Shown one piece after another: positions 26,565 through 34,653 of a DNA stretch of 64,000 nt. The notes beneath the pieces are model-generated. The model made no database searches, was not told where the DNA came from, and saw only the letters and a list, made by a program, of their open reading frames with translations. The position numbers and the translations under genes are program-made. Each line of letters opens with the position of its first letter. Position 1 is the stretch's first letter. This stretch comes from Lichenicoccus sp964247695. Its GTDB lineage: Bacteria > Pseudomonadota > Alphaproteobacteria > Acetobacterales > Acetobacteraceae. Location: assembly GCA_964247695.1 (NCBI GenBank), contig CAXTVI010000012.1, positions 1 to 64,000 of the forward strand. Reading direction: 5' to 3'.

Positions 26565-27923
26565 TCAGCGCGCGGCCGAAGCCTGCTTCATGGGTGCCGA
26601 GGTCACCCGCCAGACGGTGTTGCCGACGTCGTCGGCGATGAGCAGGGCACCGCTCTTGTCGAGGGTAAGCGCGACCGGGCGGCCATGCGCCTGGTTGCGG
26701 CTGTCAAGAAAGCCCGTCACCACGTCCTCGGCGGTGCCGCTCGGCACGCCGTTGCTGAAGGGGATGAACACGACCCTGTAGCCGTTGAGGGCCGGGCGGT
26801 CCCAGCTGCCATGTTCGCCCACGAACGCACCGCCCTTGTAGCGCGGCGGCAGCGCATCGGCAGTGTCGAACACCAGCCCGAGCGGCGCCACGTGCGAACT
26901 CAGCGCATAGTCCGGCGGGATCGCCTTGGCGACCAGATCGGGCCGCTGCGGCTTCACGCGCGGATCGATGTGCTGGCCATAGTAGCTGTATGGCCATCCG
27001 TAGAAGGCGCCCTCCTTGACCGAGGTCATGTAGTCCGGGACCAGGTTGGGGCCGAGTTCGTCACGCTCGTTCACCACCGCCCAGAGCGCGTGCGTCTGCG
27101 GCTCGAAGGTAAGCCCGTTCGGATTGCGCAGGCCGCTCGCAAAGATACGATGGGAGCCGGTGGCACGGTCGACCACCCAGATGCACGCCCGGTCAAGCTC
27201 GGCCCCGATGCCGTTCTCGGTGATGTTGCTGTTGGAGCCGACGCCGACATAGAGCTTGGTGCCGTCCGCGCCGGCGACCAGGCTCTTGGTCCAGTGGTGA
27301 TCGATCGGGCCACCCGGTAGCGGCGTCAGCACCGTCGCCGGCGCGGTAATCGCGGTTGCATCGGTGGTGTAGGGGTACCGCAGGATCGCGTCGGTGTCGG
27401 CGACGTAGAGGTCGTTGCCGACCAGTGCGACCCCGAACGGCGAGTTCAGGTGGTCAATGAAAACCGTCCTGACGTCCGGCGCGCCGCTGCCCTTGCTGCT
27501 CCGCAGCAGGATGATGCGGTTGCTGCCGGTGGTCTTGCCGGCCGAGGTGACGATCGACTCGACCCACTTCATGACGACGTTCTTGGGCCGCGACGCCGGG
27601 TCGAGGTCCGGACTACGGCTTTCCACCACCAGGACATCGCCGTTCGGCAGGGTGTAGACCGAGCGGGGATGGTCGAAGCCGCTGGCCAGCGCCTCGATCT
27701 TCAGCCCGGCGCCGACGGTCGGCATCTCGCCGGGGCGCCAGGGCACGACTGCGGCGAGATGCATCGGCGGCACAAGGAATTGCTGCGGCGCCGGGAGCAC
27801 CGGATGCGGGCCGATCTGCGACCGGATGTCGAAATCGTCGGCGCTGCGGGCGGCGACGGGTGCGGCGAAGGCTGCGCCGGCCAGCAGCAGCGAGGCGAGC
27901 ATCCCGTTGGATGACTTGGTCAT
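26565..27923 (-). CDS. Periplasmic sorbosone dehydrogenase family (PQQ-type six-bladed propeller) protein
   Basis: A 452-aa protein of the L-sorbosone/glucose dehydrogenase beta-propeller family, which use soluble PQQ in the periplasm. A Sec signal peptide is visible (MTKSSNGMLASLLLAGAAFA, cleavage near residue 25). Propeller motifs include GFDHPRSVYTLPNGDVLVVES, HWTKSLVAGADGTKLYVGVG, GLRNPNGLTFEP and GAFVGEHGSWDRPALNGYRV (likely catalytic/PQQ-contact residues Arg, His). The start at 27923 puts the signal peptide first; a longer in-frame start would precede it with a polar segment. It overlaps the upstream DUF2231 gene by 4 bp (ATGA), so the pair is co-expressed. Substrate is not deducible. 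Confidence 0.85.
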   Translation of the reverse strand: MTKSSNGMLASLLLAGAAFAAPVAARSADDFDIRSQIGPHPVLPAPQQFLVPPMHLAAVVPWRPGEMPTVGAGLKIEALASGFDHPRSVYTLPNGDVLVVESRSPDLDPASRPKNVVMKWVESIVTSAGKTTGSNRIILLRSSKGSGAPDVRTVFIDHLNSPFGVALVGNDLYVADTDAILRYPYTTDATAITAPATVLTPLPGGPIDHHWTKSLVAGADGTKLYVGVGSNSNITENGIGAELDRACIWVVDRATGSHRIFASGLRNPNGLTFEPQTHALWAVVNERDELGPNLVPDYMTSVKEGAFYGWPYSYYGQHIDPRVKPQRPDLVAKAIPPDYALSSHVAPLGLVFDTADALPPRYKGGAFVGEHGSWDRPALNGYRVVFIPFSNGVPSGTAEDVVTGFLDSRNQAHGRPVALTLDKSGALLIADDVGNTVWRVTSAPMKQASAAR

Positions 27924-28396
27924 GAGCGGACTCCGGTCGACAGGCGGGTGATCGGTTGCCGGGCAGGGCGTGGCGCCCCCACCCACGCGGTCGCCAGCAT
28001 GACGATGACCGTGGCGGCCGACAGGGTGAGTCCGGTCGGAACCACCGACGTCCAGGCGTCGCGGGAGTGGACCAGGTTGTCGAAGAAGGCGAGGATCAGC
28101 GCGAGCACGCTGCCAGCCACCAGCAGCCAGGGCGTCCGGCCGCCGCCGTGCCGGCGGTCAGCCAGCAGGCGCACAAGTCCGGCAAGCGCCGCCAGCACGC
28201 CGACGAGGATGCCCGCCGCGAGCAGCCAGTCGGAGAAGTCGGCCCACATCACATTGGCGCTTCGCGCGTACATTACGTCTGTCCCCAGCGCGCAGCAGAA
28301 ACACGCGATCGGAAAGGACGCCAGGATACGAAGGAGCGGAGACCCACCTCTCTCCCGGACCGTTGTTGAGGGGCTGAGGGATCGGTCGCTCGTCAT
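27920..28396 (-). CDS. DUF2231 family membrane protein
   Basis: A 158-aa protein with four hydrophobic segments (about 22-40, 56-78, 89-107 and 115-138). Conserved family features are FPIACFCCALGTDVMY in helix 1 and WADFSDWLLAAGILVG. DUF2231 proteins often travel with sorbosone-dehydrogenase-type propellers and may serve as membrane or cytochrome partners, but no redox motif is clear here. The 3' end overlaps the downstream propeller gene by 4 bp. Confidence 0.8.
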   Translation of the reverse strand: MTSDRSLSPSTTVRERGGSPLLRILASFPIACFCCALGTDVMYARSANVMWADFSDWLLAAGILVGVLAALAGLVRLLADRRHGGGRTPWLLVAGSVLALILAFFDNLVHSRDAWTSVVPTGLTLSAATVIVMLATAWVGAPRPARQPITRLSTGVRS

Positions 28397-28470
28397 CGCA
28401 TCATCCTGCAGGCTGGCCCGTCACGCGAGGCGAGGGCGCCCAGATGAACGGGTGCGGCCGATCGAGGTTG

Positions 28471-28498
28471 CCAATGTTGCAGTATCCCAATGCTGCAA
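28471..28498. repeat. 12-bp direct repeats, 16-bp period, upstream of the DUF2231 gene
   Basis: CCAATGTTGCAG (28471-28482) and CCAATGCTGCAA (28487-28498) match at 10 of 12 positions. The same stretch forms an inverted pair TTGCAG (28477-28482)/CTGCAA (28493-28498). It lies 75-100 bp upstream of the minus-strand DUF2231/propeller operon and directly after the FAH stop, a fitting place for an operator. Confidence 0.4.
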
Positions 28499-28500
28499 TT

Positions 28501-29202
28501 TCAAAGAGGCTGAACGCCGATCCTGACCTTCACCTCGCCGACACCCTGCACATGACCCTCCAGCAGGTCCCCGCGCTCGACCGCGCCGACGCCGGATGGC
28601 GTGCCGGTGAAGATCAGGTCGCCCGCCTCGAGCCGAACCAGGCGCGAGAGGAACATGATGGTCTCGGCGAGCGGCCAGATCATGTCCGCGAGGTCGCCCT
28701 GCTGGCGGATGCCGCCATTCACCCGCAGGGTGATCGCCCCGCGTACCGCCTCCTCGACATCCGCCGAGGGGACCAGCAGTCCGATCGGCGCGGAGTGGTC
28801 GAAGCCCTTGGCCATGTCCCACGGCCGACCCTGCTTCTTGGCCACCGCCTGGATGTCGCGCCGGGTCATGTCGAGGCCGACGCCGTAGCCCCAGACATGG
28901 TCCAGCGCGTCCTCGATGGCGATGTCGCGGCCGCCGGAGCGCAAGGCGGCGACCAGCTCGATCTCGTGGTGCAGTTCGTCGGTGCCGGGCGGGTAGGGCA
29001 TGTCCGCGCCGCCCGGCAGCAGCGCGTCGGCCGGCTTGCTGAAGAAGAACGGCGGCTCGCGGTCCGGGTCGGCGCCCATCTCGCGGGCGTGCTCGGCATA
29101 GTTGCGGCCGACGCAATAGACACGGCGGACCGGAAAAGCGGCACCGGTCGTGGTCGGCAGCAGGATGGCGGGCGGGACGGGGATCACGGTGGGCTGGCTC
29201 AT
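28501..29202 (-). CDS. Fumarylacetoacetate hydrolase (FAH) family protein
   Basis: A 233-aa enzyme of the FAH superfamily, probably a fumarylpyruvate or acylpyruvate hydrolase. The fold signature is YCVGRNYAEHAREMG, then PFFFSKPADAL. The metal ligands are in ELHHEIELV (Glu-x-Glu, about 77-82) and the Asp in GYGVGLDMTRRD. KGFDHSAPIG and FTGTPSGVGAVERGD complete the active site. The minus-strand start ATG at 29202 is preceded, only 6 nt away, by TATGAT (29214-29209), a possible -10 box that would make the mRNA nearly leaderless. It is divergent from rpsB. Confidence 0.85.
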   Translation of the reverse strand: MSQPTVIPVPPAILLPTTTGAAFPVRRVYCVGRNYAEHAREMGADPDREPPFFFSKPADALLPGGADMPYPPGTDELHHEIELVAALRSGGRDIAIEDALDHVWGYGVGLDMTRRDIQAVAKKQGRPWDMAKGFDHSAPIGLLVPSADVEEAVRGAITLRVNGGIRQQGDLADMIWPLAETIMFLSRLVRLEAGDLIFTGTPSGVGAVERGDLLEGHVQGVGEVKVRIGVQPL

Positions 29203-29398
29203 AGGCTGATCATACCAGATCGGCTTCGGTTCGCACCTGCCAGCGCTTGCTTTTGGCGCACAACCCGGCCATATGGCGCCCTCCGATCAGGCCGTGCCGT
29301 CAGGGCAGGGCGTGCCGGAAATTCGCACGCGGGGCGGCTCTGGTGTCCGGATGGACAATGGCCCCGCGGAGGCACAACCAGAAGGAAAGGACACGCCG

Positions 29399-30232
29399 AT
29401 GGCGATGCCCGACTATACCCTCCGTCAACTGCTCGAAGCCGGTGTCCATTTCGGCCACCACACGCGCCGCTGGAACCCCCGGATGGCGCCATACCTGTTC
29501 GGCATCCGCAACCAGGTCCACATCATCGACCTGCAGCAGACCGTGCCGATGCTGGACCGCGCCCTGCGCGCCGTGCGCGATACGGTTGCCAATGGCGGCC
29601 GCGTGCTGTTCGTCGGCACCAAGCGCGCCGCGTCGGAGCATGTCGCCGACGCGGCCAAGCGCTGCGGTCAGTACTATGTCAACCATCGCTGGCTCGGCGG
29701 CATGCTGACCAACTGGAAGACCATCACCGGCTCGATCAAGCGCCTGCGCCAGATCGAGGAGATGCTTTCCGGCGACACCCAGGGCCTGACCAAGAAGGAG
29801 ATCCTGGAGATCACCCGCGACCAGGAGAAGCTGGAGCGCTCGCTGGGTGGCATCAAGGAAATGGGCGGCCTGCCCGACATCCTGTTCATCATCGACACCA
29901 ACAAGGAGAAGCTGGCGGTCGAGGAAGCCACCAAGCTCGGCATCCCGGTGATCGCGGTGCTCGACAGCAACTCGGACCCCGTCGGCGTGACCTACCCGAT
30001 CCCGGGCAACGACGACGCGATCCGCGCCATCACCATGTATTGCGACCTGATCGCGTCTGCGGTGCTCGACGGCATCAGCGCCGAGCTCGGCGCGTCCGGC
30101 CAGGATTACGGTGCCGCCGAGGAACTGCCGATCGAGATGGCGCCGGAGGTGTCCGCGTCGGAACTGCAGGGTGAGATGCCTGTCCCCGGCGACGCGCCGG
30201 TCGCCGAGATCCACGCGTCCCCGGCGGAATAG
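29399..30232 (+). CDS. rpsB: 30S ribosomal protein S2
   Basis: Ribosomal protein S2 (277 aa) of the small subunit. It begins MAMPDYTLRQLLEAGVHFGHHTRRWNP, with the universal signature VHFGHHTRRWNP near residue 16, and carries the S2 blocks NHRWLGGMLTNWKT and ITMYCDLIASAVLDG. The start at 29399 follows AGAAGGAAAGG at 29381-29391; the frame is open further upstream to 29273 but that part is not S2. The acidic C-terminal tail (about 45 residues) is longer than in E. coli. The 196-bp region before it holds the promoters for rpsB and the divergent FAH gene; TTGCTT...ATATGG near 29247-29277 is only a weak candidate. Confidence 0.97.
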   Translation: MAMPDYTLRQLLEAGVHFGHHTRRWNPRMAPYLFGIRNQVHIIDLQQTVPMLDRALRAVRDTVANGGRVLFVGTKRAASEHVADAAKRCGQYYVNHRWLGGMLTNWKTITGSIKRLRQIEEMLSGDTQGLTKKEILEITRDQEKLERSLGGIKEMGGLPDILFIIDTNKEKLAVEEATKLGIPVIAVLDSNSDPVGVTYPIPGNDDAIRAITMYCDLIASAVLDGISAELGASGQDYGAAEELPIEMAPEVSASELQGEMPVPGDAPVAEIHASPAE

Positions 30233-30294
30233 GCCGGACCTGGATCAGGACCGGGACGCCCGATGCGTTCCGGTTCGTCTGTGTCGATGCTGAT

Positions 30295-30329
30295 GTCACG
30301 CCCGGCCGGTTCTCCGGCAGGGGCGTGAC
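30295..30329 (+). promoter_or_regulatory. Long hairpin in the rpsB-tsf intergenic region
   Basis: A perfect 9-bp outer stem GTCACGCCC (30295-30303)/GGGCGTGAC (30321-30329) encloses an inner 5-bp stem GCCGG/CCGGC with loop TTCT. It ends 22 bp before the tsf ATG. There is no T-tract, so it is more likely an attenuator, processing site or stability element setting the rpsB:tsf ratio than a full terminator. Confidence 0.6.
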
Positions 30330-30351
30330 CCCTGCTTGAGGAGAGAGGCCG

Positions 30352-31278
30352 ATGGCCGAAATCACCGCTGCCCTGGTGAAGGACCTGCGCGAGAAGACCG
30401 GCGCGGGCATGATGGATTGCAAGAAGGCGCTGAACGAGACCGGCGGCGACGTCGAGCAGGCGATCGACTGGCTGCGCAAGAAGGGTCTCGCGGCGGCCGC
30501 CAAGAAGTCCGGCCGTGTCGCCGCCGAAGGCCTGATCGGCGTCGCCTCCGGGCCGCGCATCGCGGCGATGGTCGAGGTCAATGCCGAGACCGACTTCGTG
30601 GCGCGCAACGAGAGCTTCCAGGGCTTCGTCGAGAGTGTCGCGCAGATCGCGCTGCAGATCGGTGACGACATCGAGGCGATCAAGACCGCGATGCTGCCGA
30701 CCGGGCGCAGCGTCGCCGACGAGATCACCCACCTGATCGCAACCATCGGCGAGAACATGTCGCTGCGCCGGGCACGCGTGCTGCGGGTGCCGTCCGGCGT
30801 GGTGGCAACCTACGTGCACGGGGCGCTCCGGCCGGGCCTGGGCAAGATCGGCGTGCTGGCGGCCATCGAGGCGCCGAGCGAAAGCGACGCGCTCGAGCTG
30901 CTCGGACGGCAGGTCGGCATGCATGTGGCGGCGACCAGCCCGGGCGCGCTCGACATCGACGCGGTCGATCCGGCGGCGCTGGAGCGCGAGCGGGCGGTGC
31001 TGATGGAGCAGGCGCGGCAGTCCGGCAAGCCGGAAGCGATCATCGAGAAGATGGTCGAGGGCCGGGTGCGCAAGTACTACGAGGAAGTGGTGCTGCTCGA
31101 GCAGGTCTGGGTGCATGACGGCGAGAGCCGGGTGAAGGCGGTGGTGCAGAAGGCCGGCGGCAAGCTGATCGGGTTCGACCGCTTCAAGCTCGGCGAGGGC
31201 ATCGAGAAGGAAAGCAGCGACTTCGCCGCCGAAGTCGCCGCCGCATCCGGGGTCAAGAAGGACCCCGACCCGGCCTGA
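30352..31278 (+). CDS. tsf: Elongation factor Ts
   Basis: Nucleotide exchange factor (308 aa) that recycles EF-Tu-GDP. The N-terminal UBA-like domain starts MAEITAALVKDLREKTGAGMM with the EF-Ts signatures TGAGMMDCKKALNETGGD and VNAETDFVARNE (about 81-92). The latter includes the TDFV core that inserts into EF-Tu. The SD GAGGAGAGAG lies about 5 nt before the ATG. Its place after rpsB is conserved across bacteria. Confidence 0.97.
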   Translation: MAEITAALVKDLREKTGAGMMDCKKALNETGGDVEQAIDWLRKKGLAAAAKKSGRVAAEGLIGVASGPRIAAMVEVNAETDFVARNESFQGFVESVAQIALQIGDDIEAIKTAMLPTGRSVADEITHLIATIGENMSLRRARVLRVPSGVVATYVHGALRPGLGKIGVLAAIEAPSESDALELLGRQVGMHVAATSPGALDIDAVDPAALERERAVLMEQARQSGKPEAIIEKMVEGRVRKYYEEVVLLEQVWVHDGESRVKAVVQKAGGKLIGFDRFKLGEGIEKESSDFAAEVAAASGVKKDPDPA

Positions 31279-31316
31279 CCGCATCAGGACGACGATCCTA
31301 AAGGGCGGGGGCATCC

Positions 31317-32060
31317 ATGGAATGGGAGGCTCCCGCCCTCGTGCTGTCGGCAGCCCCATACGGCGAGAGTGCCGTTGTCGCGCATGTCCTAACCGGCGAG
31401 CATGGGTCCTATCGCGGCCTGGTGCGCGGGGGCGCCTCGCGCAGGAACGTGGCGCTCTGGCAGCCCGGCAACCTCATCTCGGCACGCTGGGTCGCGCGCC
31501 TTCCCGAGCAGCTCGGCAACCTCACCGCCGAGCTGGTGCATCCATCGGCGGCGCGCATCCTCGAGCAACGCCTGCCGCTGGCCCTGCTGTCGGCCTGCTG
31601 CGCCGTTGCCGACGGCGCCCTGCCGGAGCGTGAGCCGCATCCGCGCGTCTTCGACGGACTGGTCGGGCTGCTGACGCTGCTCAGCCTGGAAGCCGGGGAG
31701 GCCGCACGGACCGGTGCGGCGGCGTTGATCCGGTGGGAGGCTGTGCTGCTCGCCGATCTCGGATACGGCCTCGACCTCTCGGCCTGCGCGGTGACCGGCG
31801 AGGCTGCGGACCTGAAGTTCGTGTCACCGCGCAGCGGGCGCGGCGTCTCGGAGGCGGGCGCCGGCGAATGGCGCGACCGGCTGCTGCCGCTGCCAAGGCT
31901 TCTGGTCGATGAGCGGGAGCCAGGCGACCCGGTCTCCTGGAGCCAGGGGCTGCGGCTGACCGGGCATTTCCTGGCACGCGACGCCTTCGGAGCCCGGCAC
32001 CAGCCGCTGCCCGGCGCCCGGTCGCGTCTGCAGGAGCTGATCGACGCCATGGTGCCCTGA
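31317..32060 (+). CDS. recO: DNA repair protein RecO
   Basis: RecFOR-pathway protein (247 aa) that loads RecA on SSB-coated DNA. The N-terminal OB fold contains the start MEWEAPALVLSAAPYGESAVVAHVLT and the loop HGSYRGLVRGGASRRN. The C-terminal helical domain has the block LLADLGYGLDLSACAVTG. The four-cysteine zinc site of some RecO proteins is not complete: only single cysteines are seen. The SD is AAAGGGCGGGGG. It lies 38 bp after tsf. Confidence 0.9.
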   Translation: MEWEAPALVLSAAPYGESAVVAHVLTGEHGSYRGLVRGGASRRNVALWQPGNLISARWVARLPEQLGNLTAELVHPSAARILEQRLPLALLSACCAVADGALPEREPHPRVFDGLVGLLTLLSLEAGEAARTGAAALIRWEAVLLADLGYGLDLSACAVTGEAADLKFVSPRSGRGVSEAGAGEWRDRLLPLPRLLVDEREPGDPVSWSQGLRLTGHFLARDAFGARHQPLPGARSRLQELIDAMVP

Positions 32061-32118
32061 GCCGCTGCTTCAGCCGGGGAGGTGACGTGGCGCGCTTGCG
32101 GGTCTATCGGAACAGGCC

Positions 32119-33753
32119 ATGAAACGCTTCATCAACAGCCGCCAAGCCATGGTCCGCGATGCCGTCGACGGGTTGCTGCTTGGTTCCGCCGGCGCCGGGC
32201 TCTGCCGTCTCGACGATCCCGACATCAACGTCGTCCTGCGCCGCGACTGGAGCCGCGACCGGGTGGCGCTGGTATCGGGCGGCGGCTCTGGCCATGAGCC
32301 CGCGCATGCCGGCTTCGTGGGCCCGGGGATGCTGACCGCCGCGGTCTGCGGCGACATCTTCGCCTCGCCGAGTGCGGATGCGGTGCTGGCCGCGATCCTG
32401 GCGGTCACCGGTCCAGCCGGATGCCTGCTCGTCGTGAAGAACTATACCGGGGACCGGCTCAATTTCGGCCTGGCGGCGGAGCGCGCCCGGGCGATGGGGC
32501 TGTCTGTCGAAACCGTCATCGTCGCCGATGACGTCGCGCTGGCGGACGAGGTGAGTGCGCGTGGGCTGGCCGGCACGCTGTTCGTGCACAAGCTGGCCGG
32601 CGCCGCGGCCGCAGCCGGGCAGCCGCTCGAGGCGGTGGCCGCGGTGGCACGCGATGCGGCGCTGCATGTGCGGTCGATCGGGCTGTCGCTCTCGGATTGC
32701 ACGCCGCCCGGCTCCGAGCCGTCGGATCGCCTGGGTCAGGGCGAGGCCGAACTCGGTCTCGGTATCCACGGCGAGCCTGGTGCTGCGGTGATCCCGGTGG
32801 CAGGCGCCGACGCGCTGATGCGGCATGCGCTCGATCGGCTGCAGGCGCGGGGGCACGATCCGGAGGCGCGCTACGCCCTGCTGCTGAACAACCTCGGCAG
32901 CACGCCGCCGCTCGAGATGGCGATCCTCATGGGCAGCTTGACCCGCGCGCTGCCGCCGTCGCAGTTCGCGCTGATCATCGGTCCAGCCGCGTTCATGACC
33001 TCCCTGGACATGGTCGGCTTCTCGATCTCGCTGCTGGAACTCGACGAGGCCCGCGAGGGGCTGCTGCTGGCACCGGCGGCGCCGATCGCCTGGCAGCAGG
33101 CGCGCACGACGTCGCCCTCGCTCTTGCTTCCGCGCCCTGCGGGTCTTGAGGATCAGGCGCCGCAGCCGTCGAGCGCCCCAGGGGTGCGGGCGCTGGTCGA
33201 GGCCGCCAGCGCGCTGTTCGCGGCGATCGAGAGCGACCTCAACGCGCTCGATGCGCGTGTCGGCGACGGCGATACCGGCAGCACCTTCGCCCAGGCGGCC
33301 CGGAGCATCGGCCAACATCTGGACACACTGCCGTATGCCGATGGGCCCGCGTTGCTGCGCAGGATCGGCGCGCTGCTGCAGCGCCGGACAGGTGGATCGA
33401 GCGGCGTGCTGATGGCGACGCTGTTCATCGCGGCCGGCAACGCGCTCTCGAGCAATGCGGACTGGCGGGCGGCGTTCGACGCCGGGCTCGTGCGAATGAA
33501 GCATGATGGCGGCGCTGCCTTAGGCGACAGGACGCTGATCGACGCGCTGGAGCCGGCCCTCCTGGCCCTGCAGGACGGCGGCAACCTCCAGGACGCCGCC
33601 CGCGCTGCGCGTGCCGGTGCCCTGTCAACACGGACGATGGCCGCTCGTGCCGGACGAGCCGCCTACGTGCCGCAGGCCAACCTCGAAGGCGTCACCGATC
33701 CCGGCGCAGAGGCGGTGGCACGGCTGTTCGAGCGGCTCGCGGAGATCGGTTAG
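32119..33753 (+). CDS. ATP-dependent dihydroxyacetone kinase (fused DhaK-DhaL)
   Basis: Single-chain kinase (544 aa) phosphorylating dihydroxyacetone or a related short ketose. The DhaK domain (about 1-330) has the substrate loop SGGGSGHEPAHAGFVG with its conserved His residues, and KNYTGDRLNFGLA; the covalent-binding His is expected in the LGIHGEPG region. After a linker (about 335-355) the DhaL domain carries the Mg-ATP motif RVGDGDTGSTFAQAAR and GGSSGVLMATLF. A fused form matches ATP-dependent enzymes rather than PTS-dependent ones. The neighbouring dehydrogenase/MFS pair is convergent, 15 bp away, and may belong to the same sugar-acid or triose pathway. Confidence 0.88.
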   Translation: MKRFINSRQAMVRDAVDGLLLGSAGAGLCRLDDPDINVVLRRDWSRDRVALVSGGGSGHEPAHAGFVGPGMLTAAVCGDIFASPSADAVLAAILAVTGPAGCLLVVKNYTGDRLNFGLAAERARAMGLSVETVIVADDVALADEVSARGLAGTLFVHKLAGAAAAAGQPLEAVAAVARDAALHVRSIGLSLSDCTPPGSEPSDRLGQGEAELGLGIHGEPGAAVIPVAGADALMRHALDRLQARGHDPEARYALLLNNLGSTPPLEMAILMGSLTRALPPSQFALIIGPAAFMTSLDMVGFSISLLELDEAREGLLLAPAAPIAWQQARTTSPSLLLPRPAGLEDQAPQPSSAPGVRALVEAASALFAAIESDLNALDARVGDGDTGSTFAQAARSIGQHLDTLPYADGPALLRRIGALLQRRTGGSSGVLMATLFIAAGNALSSNADWRAAFDAGLVRMKHDGGAALGDRTLIDALEPALLALQDGGNLQDAARAARAGALSTRTMAARAGRAAYVPQANLEGVTDPGAEAVARLFERLAEIG

Positions 33754-33768
33754 CGGTCGGAGCGCCCG

Positions 33769-34653
33769 TCAGATCGGCAGCCCGGCATCGTCGCGCGAGC
33801 GGCGCGACAGCGCCGCGAAGTCGAGGGCGGCTTCGCCCTTGGCCGTCATCGCGAGGTACCGGTCGCGCAGCAGGGAGGCCATCGGCACCGGCACCGCCAT
33901 GGCTTCGGCGGCCTCGAGCAGCAGGCGGTTGTCCTTCAGCGCCAGCGGAACCGCGGCACCCGGCGGATCGAAACGCTGATCGACGATGATGCGGCCGTAG
34001 TTCTTGTGCACGGGTGCGGTGAAGAAGCTGTTGGTCATGATCTCGAACAGGGTGGCGGGCGCCACTCCGCCCTTGTCGTTGAGCGCGAACATCTCCGACA
34101 TCTGCTCGATGGTCGAGAAGATCATGAAGTTCAGCGACAGCTTCACCAGGTTGGCCTGCGCCGGATCCTCGCCGAGATCGAACACGCGCTGGCCGAGCGT
34201 CGCCAGCGGCTCCGCGATCTTCCGACGCGCCGTCTCGGAGCCGGCCAGCACGATGAACAGCTCGCCGGACTGCGCGGCCGGCGGCCGGCCGAGCACTGTA
34301 GCGGCTGCGTAGAGCTGTTCGTGCTCCGCGTGCGCCCGCTGCAGCCGGGTGGAAAGATCCGGCGAGATCGTGCTGGTCGACACATGCACGGCGCCCTTCG
34401 GCAGTCCGGCCAGGATGCCCTCCGGTCCGAAGGCCAGGCCCTCGACCGCGGCGTCATGGGCCAGCATGGAGAACACGATCTCGGCGTCCCGTGCGGCCTC
34501 GGCGGGACTGCCGGCCCTCAGCGCGCCACGCGCCACCAGGTCATCGGCCTTGGCCCGGGTGCGGTTGAACACCGCAAGGTCGTGCCCGGCCTCGAGCAGG
34601 CGCCCGGCCATCGGCGTTCCCATCGGGCCGAGGCCCACGAAACCGATCTTCAT
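33769..34653 (-). CDS. NAD(P)-dependent beta-hydroxyacid dehydrogenase family protein
   Basis: A 294-aa member of the 3-hydroxyisobutyrate/tartronate-semialdehyde reductase family. The Rossmann loop GFVGLGPMGTPMAGRLL is at residues 4-20 and the nucleotide-binding segment VHVSTSTISPDLS at about 114-126. The catalytic Lys lies in ANLVKLSLNFMIFSTIEQMSE (about 170). In place of the usual DAPVSGG the sequence reads AAATVLGRPPAAQSG, which marks a subgroup including imine-reductase-like and GLYR-like enzymes, so the substrate is uncertain. The start at 34653 overlaps the MFS stop (ATGA). Confidence 0.82.
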   Translation of the reverse strand: MKIGFVGLGPMGTPMAGRLLEAGHDLAVFNRTRAKADDLVARGALRAGSPAEAARDAEIVFSMLAHDAAVEGLAFGPEGILAGLPKGAVHVSTSTISPDLSTRLQRAHAEHEQLYAAATVLGRPPAAQSGELFIVLAGSETARRKIAEPLATLGQRVFDLGEDPAQANLVKLSLNFMIFSTIEQMSEMFALNDKGGVAPATLFEIMTNSFFTAPVHKNYGRIIVDQRFDPPGAAVPLALKDNRLLLEAAEAMAVPVPMASLLRDRYLAMTAKGEAALDFAALSRRSRDDAGLPI

